This document shows positions 27,491 through 37,113 of a stretch of DNA of 64,000 bases, in pieces. Source of the DNA: Planctomicrobium piriforme (GTDB lineage: Bacteria; Planctomycetota; Planctomycetia; Planctomycetales; Planctomycetaceae); NCBI RefSeq assembly GCF_900113665.1, contig NZ_FOQD01000003.1, forward strand, positions 310,001 to 374,000, given 5' to 3'. Numbering within the stretch: the first letter of the stretch is position 1; each line of letters starts with the position of its first letter. The notes under the pieces were generated by a model, which was not told where the DNA came from, ran no database searches, and worked only from the letters and a program-made list of their open reading frames with translations. Position numbers and translations under genes: made by a program.

Positions 27491-29731
27491 TTGGCCGCCC
27501 GCCGTTCTTCTCCTGCAGCCGCGCCCGTCCGTTCCATATGGAATGGGTGGGATGCCGTGGTGATCGCGCTTTTTCTGATCCGCTGTCTGGTTCCAGCAGA
27601 GGGTGTGGAGCAGGGCCAAACGCTGTGGATCGCTGCCGCATGGCTCGTGTTCGCCACGGTCAGAGTCTGGTGGATGTCGCGTCATGAGAGCTGGCATCGT
27701 CCGGCGTGGAGCTGGACGGATACCGGCACGGCACTGTTAGTAGGCGGCCACTGCCTGAGCGCACTGCTGGTGGTGTTTTTGGCGAACGGCGATCGCCGCG
27801 CTGCGCTGAATGGCTGTTGGGAATGGCTGGCGGTCGGAGCAACCTGGTTTGTCTTGCGGGACATGTTGCGGACACAAAGCGTTCGCACAGGGCTGTCACG
27901 CGCACTGCTGGTGACGATCGCGGTGCTTTCACTCATGGGGTTCTGGCAGCATTTCGTCTGGTATCCCGAGCAAGCAACGAAGATCACCGATCTCATCAGC
28001 TTGAGTACCAGACTCGAACAGGGGACCCCCCTCTCGCCGCTCGAACGCAAACGCTATGACGAACTGAACGCCGAGATCGGATCGGAAGTTCTCACGCTCG
28101 ATGCCGGCGGCCGCAAAGTCATGCTCGATCGAGCGACATTCAGCGTGGAACCGATTGGCCGGTTCGCACTGGCCAATTCATTTGCCGCACTGTTGATCGT
28201 CGGATTGTTTCTGGCCCTGGACGCGGTTGTTCTCTCTGTCCGGCAACGCTCCGGCCGCGTTGCGCTGCTGGCAGCATGCGGCCTCGCCCTGGTGATCTTC
28301 CCCTGCCTGTTGCTGACGAAAAGCCGCACAGCGCTCGCAGGGACAGCCATTGTGCTGGTCTGGCAGGCGCTGCGACTTTTTGCACGGAGTGGAACGTGGT
28401 CGAGACGCTGGCTCTGGGGACTTGGCGCGGGCGCATTGGCCTTCGCTGTGTTGCTGATCGCGCTGGTTGTGACAGGAGGACTCGATCTGCTGGTCCTCAC
28501 CGAAGCTCCCAAAAGTCTGCAGTACCGCCTGGAATACTGGCAGGGAACACTGGGAATCATCTCACATCATCCCCTCTTCGGAGTCGGACCCGGCAATTTC
28601 CGGCAGCACTATCTGCAGTTCAAGTTGCCAGGTTCGAGTGAAGAGATTCTCGATCCGCACAACTTTCTGCTCGACGCCTGGGCTCAAGGTGGCCTGCTGG
28701 CCTTGGCGGGAGTGGGACTACTGACAGGCGCGTGGATCGGGCGCTGCTGCTCAACTCAAGCTTCGGAAATTAACTCATCCCCCCATCCACGATCGTTCAC
28801 GTTGTTTGCGGGAGGGACTTTGGCATTTGCCATCGTCTACGCCGAAGAATGGCTGCTGGAAGGCTTCAGCGACGGCATCGTCATCACGCTCGCGCTGGGA
28901 TGGCTGGCCGCTGCATTTGTGCTGGAACGCACGCTGCCGCGCGCTGCCGCAATCAGCCGGATTGCGGCGCTCTCCGCAGGTTCGGCCTTACTGATTCACC
29001 TGCTGGGCGCAGGGGGACTGAGTATGCCGGCGATCCTGCAGTTGTGGCTGTTTCTCCTCGTGATGACCGAGCCCGTGGCTGCTCCTGATACTGGTCCAGT
29101 ACCGAAACCAGCGATTCTCAAAGGCGTGACGCTCGCGCTCTTCGTACTGACGGCCGGTTGCCTTTGGTCGGGCCTGCTGCCGGTGCTGGGCAGCACGCTC
29201 CTCCTGGAGCGGGGACGGCATGCGTTTGTCGTTCAAGGGAATATCCGAGCGGCAGAACAGTTTTTCCGGGAAGCCGCCGCGATCGACACGCTCTCCCCAG
29301 AACCGCATCACCAGTTAGCCATGTTGACGATGAAGCGGTGGCTGCAGAGTCCGCAGGATTCGGCCCTGTTCGAGGCAGCGGCGGAACACCAACAACAGGC
29401 AATTATCCGCGACCCCATGGCCGGGAAACGTCAACTGCTACTGGGAGAACTCTGGCTCGCCCGATTTCAGCACGATCCGCAGCGAGAATACGCAGAGCAG
29501 GCCGTGACCGCCTTGGAACGCGGGGTCGAACTCTATCCGGAATTCCCCCAACTCTGGGCACAACTGGCACTCGCACTTCAGGCTGCCGGCCGTCCCACCC
29601 ATTTGGCAGCCAGGAAGGCACTAGACCTGGACGACCTCAACCGGCGGCAAGGCCACACGGACAAGTGGTTCTCAGACGAACTCCGTAAAAAGATCGAGAT
29701 CATCTCTGCCCCACCAGAGCCGTCGCTGTGA
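27491..29731 (+). CDS. O-antigen ligase/Wzy-family membrane protein with C-terminal TPR
   Basis: A 746-residue protein with about a dozen hydrophobic helices. TTG 27491 is the only start just after the kinase stop. The O-antigen ligase/polymerase signature is in the periplasmic loop: RLEYWQGTLGIISHHPLFGV, GPGNFRQHYLQFKLPGSSEE, DPHNFLLDAWAQGGLLALAG. The last 150 residues are soluble TPR-like helices (AEQFFREAAAIDTLSPEPHH, YAEQAVTALERGVELYPEFP, AQLALALQAAGRPTH). It probably ligates or polymerises surface polysaccharide at the inner membrane. Close linkage to the two-component pair suggests regulated envelope polysaccharide assembly. Confidence 0.88.
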   Translation: MAARRSSPAAAPVRSIWNGWDAVVIALFLIRCLVPAEGVEQGQTLWIAAAWLVFATVRVWWMSRHESWHRPAWSWTDTGTALLVGGHCLSALLVVFLANGDRRAALNGCWEWLAVGATWFVLRDMLRTQSVRTGLSRALLVTIAVLSLMGFWQHFVWYPEQATKITDLISLSTRLEQGTPLSPLERKRYDELNAEIGSEVLTLDAGGRKVMLDRATFSVEPIGRFALANSFAALLIVGLFLALDAVVLSVRQRSGRVALLAACGLALVIFPCLLLTKSRTALAGTAIVLVWQALRLFARSGTWSRRWLWGLGAGALAFAVLLIALVVTGGLDLLVLTEAPKSLQYRLEYWQGTLGIISHHPLFGVGPGNFRQHYLQFKLPGSSEEILDPHNFLLDAWAQGGLLALAGVGLLTGAWIGRCCSTQASEINSSPHPRSFTLFAGGTLAFAIVYAEEWLLEGFSDGIVITLALGWLAAAFVLERTLPRAAAISRIAALSAGSALLIHLLGAGGLSMPAILQLWLFLLVMTEPVAAPDTGPVPKPAILKGVTLALFVLTAGCLWSGLLPVLGSTLLLERGRHAFVVQGNIRAAEQFFREAAAIDTLSPEPHHQLAMLTMKRWLQSPQDSALFEAAAEHQQQAIIRDPMAGKRQLLLGELWLARFQHDPQREYAEQAVTALERGVELYPEFPQLWAQLALALQAAGRPTHLAARKALDLDDLNRRQGHTDKWFSDELRKKIEIISAPPEPSL

Positions 29732-29876
29732 AGTTTGCATGAATTTCCGCCCCTGCCGCCAGTCCATCTGACTCAGGGGATGGCCCAACTGGTCGGCAAG
29801 TCACTTTTCGCAGGCGACAGGGCGTCGTAGAATCGACGGGCCTGTCTGATTTTTGGCATCGAACTGGGGATATGCT

Positions 29877-31079
29877 GTGAAGCCGCTGCAGATGCTTGCT
29901 GTGATTGCCACGCTCATTGCCTGCCTGGCCGTCTTTGCCTGGGGCGTCGGCCAGATGCCGGATGTCGCCAAGTGGACCGCTCAAAAGCCGGCCGCAACCG
30001 GGGACAAGCCGGCTGAGCCCGCAACTCCGGTCCCTCCCGAACACGAACACTTCCCGACCAATCCCTTCACACCGGATAAAGCGGCAACGAATCAACCCAA
30101 GGTCCAGTTGCCTGAGGCCCAGTACGAATTCGGTCGCATGGCCCTCGGCAAAACCGGCGAGCACGATTTCGTCGTCAAGAACATCGGCACAGCCCCTTTG
30201 AAGCTCGCCAAGGGGCCGGTGCAGTGCAAATGCACCGTCAGTGGCCTCAAGGAACAGGAAGTTCCACCGGGGGGCGAAGCCATGATTCACCTCGCCTGGA
30301 CCCCGAAAGACATCGGCCCATTTGCCCAGGTCGCAACCATCTGGACCAACGACCCCGAGCAAGATCACTTCACCGTCGGCGCCTCAGGCACCATGTATCC
30401 CGAGATTCAGGTGAAACCGGACAACGGCTGGGCGCTGGGACCAATTTCCAACTCGAACGATGTGCCGCTGGTCGGCAGCCTCGAATCGCCGGTCATCGAG
30501 AAGTTTTCGATTACGAAAATTGAACCCTCCAGCGATCGCGTCGAACTGGAAGCGGTGCCGTACACCGCAGAGGAACTGAAGGAAAAAGACCTGCTGAGCG
30601 GCTACCACTTTCTGGGGCGCCTGAAAGGAATTCAGAACCCATCGAGCATTCAGGAGTCGATCACCGTTCACACCGATCTGGCCGACCACCCGAAATACGA
30701 GTTCCCGATTACCGGCAGCCGCACCGGTGCAGTCACGATCATCGGCCCGACCTGGTTTGCCGGAGGTCCGCTGATCGATCTGGGCACGGTTTCCGCAGAG
30801 AAGGGGAAAGAATTTAAGCTGACGTTAATGGTCAACCCCGGTGAAGAAGAGCTGAAATTCACCGACGTCAAAATCAATCCTGGCTTCGTGCAGATGAAGC
30901 TGAAGCCTGAACAGACCGGCAAAGAACTCTCACGCGAGCGGTACTCGCTGATCATCACGGTTCCGCCCGGAAGCCCGAAAGGGAACTGGATCGCCTCCAA
31001 ACCCGGCCAGTTCCTGATCAAGACGAATCACGCGCAGATCCCGGAACTCGACATCAAGCTGCATCTGAACGTCGAGTAA
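29877..31079 (+). CDS. DUF1573 membrane-anchored protein
   Basis: A 400-residue protein. GTG 29877 is taken because it opens directly on a hydrophobic anchor (KPLQMLAVIATLIACLAVFA) with GGGG upstream; TTG 29853 is possible. A Pro-rich linker precedes a DUF1573 Ig-like domain (PEAQYEFGRMALGKTGEHDF, VVKNIGTAPLKLAKGPVQCK, VPPGGEAMIHLAWTPKDIG). Two more Ig-like segments follow to the end. Such proteins are exported and of unknown function, abundant in planctomycetes and Bacteroidetes. It stands alone. Confidence 0.9.
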   Translation: MKPLQMLAVIATLIACLAVFAWGVGQMPDVAKWTAQKPAATGDKPAEPATPVPPEHEHFPTNPFTPDKAATNQPKVQLPEAQYEFGRMALGKTGEHDFVVKNIGTAPLKLAKGPVQCKCTVSGLKEQEVPPGGEAMIHLAWTPKDIGPFAQVATIWTNDPEQDHFTVGASGTMYPEIQVKPDNGWALGPISNSNDVPLVGSLESPVIEKFSITKIEPSSDRVELEAVPYTAEELKEKDLLSGYHFLGRLKGIQNPSSIQESITVHTDLADHPKYEFPITGSRTGAVTIIGPTWFAGGPLIDLGTVSAEKGKEFKLTLMVNPGEEELKFTDVKINPGFVQMKLKPEQTGKELSRERYSLIITVPPGSPKGNWIASKPGQFLIKTNHAQIPELDIKLHLNVE

Positions 31080-31085
31080 CACCGG

Positions 31086-31226
31086 GAAATCCGAAGCACG
31101 AAATTCGAAATTCGAAATTCGAAACAAATTCCAGTGTTCAACTGGTGAAAACTCTCAATAGCTGGACCTTCTTGGTCATTGGCATTTTGAATTTGTTTCG
31201 GATTTGGTGCTTCGGATTTCGAATTT
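31086..31226. repeat. Dispersed palindromic repeat (GAAGCACGAAAT family, copy B)
   Basis: The left arm AATCCGAAGCACGAAATTCG begins at about 31088, and GAAATTC is then reiterated. The right arm GAATTTGTTTCGGATTTGGT then GCTTCGGATTTCGAATTT ends at 31226. About 55 bp of unrelated sequence sits between the arms. It separates the convergent DUF1573 and glycosyltransferase genes. The layout resembles a MITE-like hairpin. Confidence 0.8.
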
Positions 31227-31229
31227 GCC

Positions 31230-32210
31230 CTATGTGGAACTCCAGGAGCGGGTTTCTTCCGGCAGTTTGGTCCGTTCGCGGACGCTGTAGCTGTCGCGCT
31301 CGCGGCCGGTGTTGGCGACGATGAGTTCAGCAAGCATCCCGAGCGACAATGCCTGTGCTCCCAGCAGCAACGAGGCCACGGAGTACAGCAGCAGCGGGCG
31401 CGAACCAATGGGGGAATGCTTCCAGACATCGACCACGTTCATCATGAACCAGGCGAGTCCCAGGTACGACAGGCCAACCGCGCCGACCCCGAAGAAGAAC
31501 AGGCCGATGCCCCCCAGCAAATGGAGCGGGCGCTGGCCGAACGTCGTCAGGAAGGTGACGGTCAACAAGTCGAGGAAGCCTCGCAGGAAGCGTTTGATGC
31601 CGTATTTTGAATAGCCGAACTGACGGGGCCGATGATGCACCCCCAGTTCAGCGACCTTGAAACCGCGGGCGTGCGCCAGCACCGGAATGAACCGGTGCAG
31701 CTCGCCATAGAGACGCAATTCACGGGCGACCTGAGCGCGGAAAATCTTGATGCCACAGTTGTGGTCGTGCAGCTTCAGCCCGGAGAGCGAGCCGACCATC
31801 GCGTTGAAGACTTTGCTCGGGTAGACCTTGTGCCAGGGGTCGAGCCGGCGTTCTTTCCAGCCGTTGACGACGTCGTAGCCTTCTTCGAGCTTCGCCAGAA
31901 AACGGGGAATCTCCTGCGGGTCATCCTGCAGGTCGGCGTCCATGGTCATCACCACGTCGCCGCGAATCGCATTGAGTCCGGCGGTGAGGGCCGCGGCCTT
32001 GCCGAAGTTGCGGCGGAAGCGGATGCCGAAGACATGTTCGTCATCTTCGGCGAGTTGTTGAATCAGCTTCCACGAGCCGTCGGTCGAACCGTCATCGATA
32101 AAGACCATTTCCACGTCGAGGGCATGCGACTCCGCCACGGCCCGAATCTGGCGATGCAGTTCGAGCAGGCTTTCCTCTTCATTCAGGACGGGGATGACGA
32201 TCGACAGCAT
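31230..32210 (-). CDS. Glycosyltransferase family 2 (DPM1/GtrB-like) with two membrane helices
   Basis: A 326-residue protein. The GT-A domain has VIPVLNEEESLLELHRQI (nucleotide-sugar site), FIDDGSTDGSW, MTMDADLQDDPQEIPR (DxD-like) and RRNFGKAAALTAGLN. Two helices follow (LLGGIGLFFFGVGAVGLSYLG; RPLLLYSVASLLLGAQALSLG), as in polyprenyl-phosphate glycosyltransferases. It likely transfers a sugar onto undecaprenyl phosphate at the inner membrane, for surface-glycan work. It has its own transcription unit. Confidence 0.93.
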   Translation of the reverse strand: MLSIVIPVLNEEESLLELHRQIRAVAESHALDVEMVFIDDGSTDGSWKLIQQLAEDDEHVFGIRFRRNFGKAAALTAGLNAIRGDVVMTMDADLQDDPQEIPRFLAKLEEGYDVVNGWKERRLDPWHKVYPSKVFNAMVGSLSGLKLHDHNCGIKIFRAQVARELRLYGELHRFIPVLAHARGFKVAELGVHHRPRQFGYSKYGIKRFLRGFLDLLTVTFLTTFGQRPLHLLGGIGLFFFGVGAVGLSYLGLAWFMMNVVDVWKHSPIGSRPLLLYSVASLLLGAQALSLGMLAELIVANTGRERDSYSVRERTKLPEETRSWSST

Positions 32211-32488
32211 GTTTCGTTTGCTCCGTGCTCACTGCCGCCGATTTTCGCAGGTGACGCCGACCCTTGACTACGCAAAATGCGAGACGAGACAGGGTCAGGG
32301 CGTCAAAACACCAGAGCGAATCGGCGGCGGAATTCCATTCCATCATCGATGAGAACTGCCGGCTACGATAACCGCTGACCGCGAAAATCACCTAGCCGAT
32401 TTTCCCGTCGGAAGACCGTTGCCGCGAGCCAGTGGCGGGAATTGCCTGCCAATTCGAACTCCAGGCAGCAGTATCGGTGAATTTCCGT

Positions 32489-33787
32489 TCAGATACCGGT
32501 AATTTCGCCCAACACCGCCTCGGCGGACGCGAGCGTCTGTTCGATGTTCTCGTCGGTATGTTCCACCCCGACAAAATTGGCCTCGAACTGGCTGCAGGGG
32601 AGATAGATCCCCCGTTCCAGCAGTCCATGGAAATAGCGGGCAAACCGGGCCGTGTCGTTACGGGCCGACACCTGATAGTTGGTGACCGGCTCGGAATTGA
32701 AGAACAGAGTGAACATGCTGCCGACGTGGGGGACCGTATGAGGAATGCCTTTCACGCGGCAGATTTGGCTGAGCCCCTCGCACAGATTGGCGGTTTTGCG
32801 TTCCAGTTCGGCGTAGGGGTTCGTCTTCTTCAGCGTCTCCAGCGTGGCGATGCCGCAAGCCATCGCCAGTGGGTTCCCCGAGAGCGTGCCGGCCTGATAG
32901 ACCGGTCCGACCGGGGAGACGGTATTCATGATGTCCGCCCGCCCGCCATATGCCCCGACCGGCAGGCCGCCCCCCACGATCTTACCCAGCGTCGTCATGT
33001 CCGGCGTGACGCCAAAGTGCGCCTGTGCTCCGCCGTACGAGATCCGGAACCCGGTCATGACTTCATCGAAGATCAGCACCGTTCCGTACTGCGTACACAA
33101 GTCGCGACAGGCCTGCAGAAACTCCGGCGTGGGAATGACCACCCCCATGTTGCCCACCACCGGTTCCAGAATCAGCGCGGCGAGTTCGTTTCCCCGCTGC
33201 TTGAACGCTGCGGCAAGACCTTCAACATCGTTGTATTCGAGAACCAGCGTGTCACGGGTACAACCGACGGGCACGCCGGGACTGGAAGGAGTTCCCAGGG
33301 TCAGCGCGCCGCTCCCTGCCTGCACCAGCAGGCTGTCGACATGACCGTGGTAACAGCCAGCGAACTTGATGATGACGTCGCGGCCGGTGAATCCTCGGGC
33401 GACGCGGAGAGCGCTCATCGTCGCTTCCGTACCTGAGCTGACCATTCGAACTTTTTCGATTGACGGCACTGCGGCAATCACCAGTTCCGCCAGCACCGAT
33501 TCCGATTCCGTCGGCGCTCCAAAGCTCGTCCCGGTCGCGAGTGCCTGTTGAATCGCGGCAACGACGACCGGATGGCGATGTCCAAGGATGTGCGGGCCCC
33601 ACGACCCGACGTAATCGAGATAGCGATTGCCGTCGATATCGAACAGGTATTGCCGTTCCCCACGCGAGATGAAGACGGGGCAACCCCCGACGCCGCCAAA
33701 TGCCCGCGCAGGACTGTTAACCCCGCCAGGAATCAACTGCTGTGCCCGCTCAAAAGCAGCTTCGCTACGCGTGTGCTTCAGTTTCAT
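32489..33787 (-). CDS. hemL: Glutamate-1-semialdehyde 2,1-aminomutase
   Basis: A 432-residue PLP enzyme of the C5 tetrapyrrole pathway, converting glutamate-1-semialdehyde to 5-aminolevulinate. ATG 33787 is chosen (the frame is open to 33850). Motifs are GGVNSPARAFGGVGGCPVF, MVSSGTEATMSALRVARGFT, FAGCYHGHVDSLLVQAGSG, DEVMTGFRISYGGAQ at 241-255 and the PLP lysine Lys269 in TTLGKIVGGGLPVGAYGG. Length is typical. Upstream DNA contains the perfect heptanucleotide array at 33844-33899. Cytosolic. Confidence 0.97.
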   Translation of the reverse strand: MKLKHTRSEAAFERAQQLIPGGVNSPARAFGGVGGCPVFISRGERQYLFDIDGNRYLDYVGSWGPHILGHRHPVVVAAIQQALATGTSFGAPTESESVLAELVIAAVPSIEKVRMVSSGTEATMSALRVARGFTGRDVIIKFAGCYHGHVDSLLVQAGSGALTLGTPSSPGVPVGCTRDTLVLEYNDVEGLAAAFKQRGNELAALILEPVVGNMGVVIPTPEFLQACRDLCTQYGTVLIFDEVMTGFRISYGGAQAHFGVTPDMTTLGKIVGGGLPVGAYGGRADIMNTVSPVGPVYQAGTLSGNPLAMACGIATLETLKKTNPYAELERKTANLCEGLSQICRVKGIPHTVPHVGSMFTLFFNSEPVTNYQVSARNDTARFARYFHGLLERGIYLPCSQFEANFVGVEHTDENIEQTLASAEAVLGEITGI

Positions 33788-33843
33788 GTTTCTCTCGTCA
33801 CGATCATTCCAAGTGATGGTTGATCGTTGGCGACAGAAACCCG

Positions 33844-34489
<646 letters not shown>

Positions 34490-34960
34490 TCGGGCTCTTT
34501 TTCAGATTCTGAAACGGAAGGGACGTGCCGCGACGGCATCCGCCTGACTGACGCAGGCTACTGTAGTGTTCCCGTTTTATCCGGCAAAGTCGGCAGCATT
34601 GAAACCCGGAACTCCCGGAGGCGAGCAGATTGTCGAACCGGACTGATGTGCCGCATCGTTATAACCGAGAGACGGGACAGTCGCGGCGGGTGCGCGGACA
34701 GAATACGACAGTCGGGTCTTTCCTCCGGCAGCCGGAATTCCGTATAACCGCTGTGAGAAACAGTCTACAAGCTCCCCTCGCCCCAGTACTCTGGGGAGAG
34801 GGGCCGGGGGTGAGGGGCGAACGGTCCTTTGACTCCACCAAGCGAGAGATTCTCCCGTGCGGATCATTTTTGAAGACCGTTTCTAAGCGCCGGCGAGATC
34901 GGCGACATTCCGAACATTCGAATTACTGCAAAATCGTGCCTGCCTGGGCGGAGCGATTCT
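34490..34960. other. Gene-poor intergenic stretch with a REP-like palindrome
   Basis: 471 bp with no convincing gene. It holds the second REP-like copy at 34771-34827 (arms GCTCCCCTCGCCCCAGTACT and GGGGAGAGGGGCCGGGGGTG). The rest should contain divergent promoters for the scramblase-like gene and the exported protein at 34961. No recognisable promoter pair was fixed. Confidence 0.6.
34771..34827. repeat. REP-like palindrome (copy 2)
   Basis: GCTCCCCTCGCCCCAGTACT then CTGGGGAGAGGGGCCGGGGG and TGAGGGGCGAAC. It is the inverted partner of 19926-19983 and relative of 55426-55471. It can fold around CCCCAGTACTCTGGGG. Confidence 0.85.
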
Positions 34961-35773
34961 ATGAAATGGCTGTTGAGTCTGTGTGGCGTGCTGCTGTGTC
35001 TGAGCGAATCGGCATCGGCCCAGGGTCTGATCTGGAGCCTCCCGGCCGACGGCCAATGGGTGCGTTATGAAGGCAAGTATTCGCAGACCGTGCGGCGGCC
35101 GGAATCGACGCAAGGGGATCTCGCGCTCGAATGGCGGCGGATTGTCACCCTGAAGTCGGTTGGCACTGAAGACGCCGAATACCGCACGCAGTCGCAGCCC
35201 TGCCGCTGGATTGAAATCAAAATCGAAACCGGCAAGACCGCGGAAGGGGTGCTGGACGCGGGACCAGGCGGAGTGCAGATGTACAAGCTCCTCGTGCCGG
35301 AAGCGGCCATCAAAGGGGAGATGTTCGAAAAGATTGCGACCGAACGGCAGGTGTTTGTGTCGTTCCTCCCGGTCGTGAAAGGCCTCCGCAAGAGCGGCGA
35401 CAATGACGCCGTCGAGATCGAGTCAGGCGTGTTCCAGCTTGCTCCCATCGTTTCGCTGATTGCCCATTACCCCGAGTTCGAGCCCGCCGGCAGCCCTGAA
35501 GCAATCACTGTTCAGGCGGGTGAATTCGAGTCGACGCTGTACAAGGGAACCTTCGTCACCGAGACCCCCACGAGCCGTTCGACCAACACCAGCGAAGTCT
35601 TCCGCTCGCCGGGCATTCCCTTCGGCGTGGTGAAATGGACCGCCAGCATCGTCACGGAAACCAAAGGCTCCGTCGACCTGCGTTCCGACTTCAAGGAGGC
35701 GACGACCATCTCCGAGGACATGCAGGCAGTCGCCACCGGCGACGGAGCAGAATCCGACTTTGTGGATAAGTAA
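34961..35773 (+). CDS. Exported protein of unknown function
   Basis: A 270-residue protein with a signal peptide (KWLLSLCGVLLCLSESASAQ, cleavage after ASA). A ribosome site GGAG sits 8 nt upstream of ATG 34961. The mature protein is strand-rich (DGQWVRYEGKYSQTVRR, LALEWRRIVTLKSVG, FESTLYKGTFVTETPTS, PFGVVKWTASIVTE) and looks like an exported beta-sandwich resembling planctomycete-conserved hypothetical proteins that carry a DUF-type single domain. No catalytic residues recognised. It is single and precedes a long inverted repeat. Confidence 0.75.
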   Translation: MKWLLSLCGVLLCLSESASAQGLIWSLPADGQWVRYEGKYSQTVRRPESTQGDLALEWRRIVTLKSVGTEDAEYRTQSQPCRWIEIKIETGKTAEGVLDAGPGGVQMYKLLVPEAAIKGEMFEKIATERQVFVSFLPVVKGLRKSGDNDAVEIESGVFQLAPIVSLIAHYPEFEPAGSPEAITVQAGEFESTLYKGTFVTETPTSRSTNTSEVFRSPGIPFGVVKWTASIVTETKGSVDLRSDFKEATTISEDMQAVATGDGAESDFVDK

Positions 35774-35842
35774 GCTGCGTGGCCCTCCGGCAGTGGCTGA
35801 GTTTGAGTTTCACCACGGAAACACGAAGACACGGAGAAGAAG

Positions 35843-35969
35843 AAACCACGAAAGAAACGAAACACACGAAAAAGACTCTTCGAATTGCCCTGTCGTCCGT
35901 CAGGTGGCAGATCAGCGGGTAAAGTGCCGACATCAATTCCTTTCGTGTCTTTCGTTTCTTTCGTGGTTT
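35843..35969. repeat. 28-bp inverted repeat overlapping a gene end
   Basis: Arm 1 (35843-35870, AAACCACGAAAGAAACGAAA then CACACGAA) and arm 2 (35942-35969, TTCGTGTCTTTCGTTTCTTT then CGTGGTTT) are complementary with one mismatch across a 71-nt loop. They lie between convergent genes; arm 2 reaches into the stop codon (35968-35970) of the pseudouridine synthase gene. Confidence 0.85.
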
Positions 35970-36972
35970 ATCTTTTTGCTTTTTCCGAGTCGCCAGTTCT
36001 CAGAACTCGCAGAGTTTCCTGAAAATCCTCCGGGGGCGGGGCGCTGACTTCCAGCCAGGCGCCGCTCACTGGATGGGCCAGTTCCAGTTTCAGGGCATGG
36101 AGCGCGTGCCGTCGGATGGGCAGGCCGGTCTCCACTTCGCGCGATGTCTCGGCATCGATGTCGGCGTGAAACGGCTTGAAGCGCCCCTGAGTTTCGTAGA
36201 ACTCGTCCCCCACGAGCGGGTGACCGAGCGCGGCGAAGTGGACCCGAATCTGGTGATTGCGGCCTGTCCGCGGTTTGGCCAGCACCAGAGTGTGGTTCTC
36301 AAACCGCTCGACCACTTCGTAATAGGTGCGAGCCGGTTTGCGGTCGACGGCATCAGCGCGGCAGGACATCAGCACATGCCGTCCGCTACGGGCACGGCCA
36401 ATCGCCCAATCGAGGGAACCGGAATCCACTTCGACCCGGCCTTCGACCAGCGCCAGATAGGTCTTTGCGACACGAGAGGCTTCGAAGGACGCCGAAAGTG
36501 CCGCATGGGCATCGTGAGTGATGGCAACGGCGATGGCGCCGCTCGTCTGGCGGTCCAGGCGATGCACGATGCCTGGCCGTAACAAGCCGCGGATGGGGCT
36601 CCGCTCATCCAGCAGTCGCTGCAGCACATTGGCGAGTGTGCCCGACTGATCCTCGCCGACAGGATGCACAATGACGCCTGCCGGTTTATTGACCACCATC
36701 ATCCAGGGGTCTTCGTACAGCACTTCCAGGTCGAGCGGGGCAGGGTCGAGGAGCTTGTCTGGGGGTTCAAGGAGTCGAACGCAAATGCGCTGGCCGGAAA
36801 AGACCCGATCGGTCTGCTCGGCAGGGGCATTGTTGATCGTTGCTCCCCCTTCACGCACGATCCGCTGCAAGCGCCAGGAGCTGTAATTCCGCAGATGCCG
36901 GATGAGAAACGAGTCGATGCGAATGCCGCTCGCGTCCGGCTCCACGACGAACTCGAATATCGGCGAGGGCAT
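35968..36972 (-). CDS. RluA/RluD-family pseudouridine synthase
   Basis: A 334-residue protein. ATG 36972 is taken; the GTG at 36981 is possible. It has an N-terminal S4 RNA-binding region (RIDSFLIRHLRNYSSWRLQR, GGATINNAPAE). The catalytic motif is HRLDRQTSG at about 137-145, with the active Asp in RLD, and a later RTGRNHQIRVHFAALGHPLV segment. It isomerises uridine in rRNA or tRNA. The 3' end runs into the inverted repeat at 35942-35969. The subfamily (RluA, C or D) is not certain; the S4 domain suggests RluC/D. Confidence 0.93.
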   Translation of the reverse strand: MPSPIFEFVVEPDASGIRIDSFLIRHLRNYSSWRLQRIVREGGATINNAPAEQTDRVFSGQRICVRLLEPPDKLLDPAPLDLEVLYEDPWMMVVNKPAGVIVHPVGEDQSGTLANVLQRLLDERSPIRGLLRPGIVHRLDRQTSGAIAVAITHDAHAALSASFEASRVAKTYLALVEGRVEVDSGSLDWAIGRARSGRHVLMSCRADAVDRKPARTYYEVVERFENHTLVLAKPRTGRNHQIRVHFAALGHPLVGDEFYETQGRFKPFHADIDAETSREVETGLPIRRHALHALKLELAHPVSGAWLEVSAPPPEDFQETLRVLRTGDSEKAKR

Positions 36973-37113
36973 CAAACGCACGCTTCAGTTTCAACGTAAG
37001 CCAGATTCGAACAGCGCCGGGGGTGGAAGAGGGCGATTCTGGCCTGGAACAGAACCAGCAGATACTATCGGCATCGCGGACCGCCACGCCAGCTTGGAAG
37101 AGAAGACTCCCAC

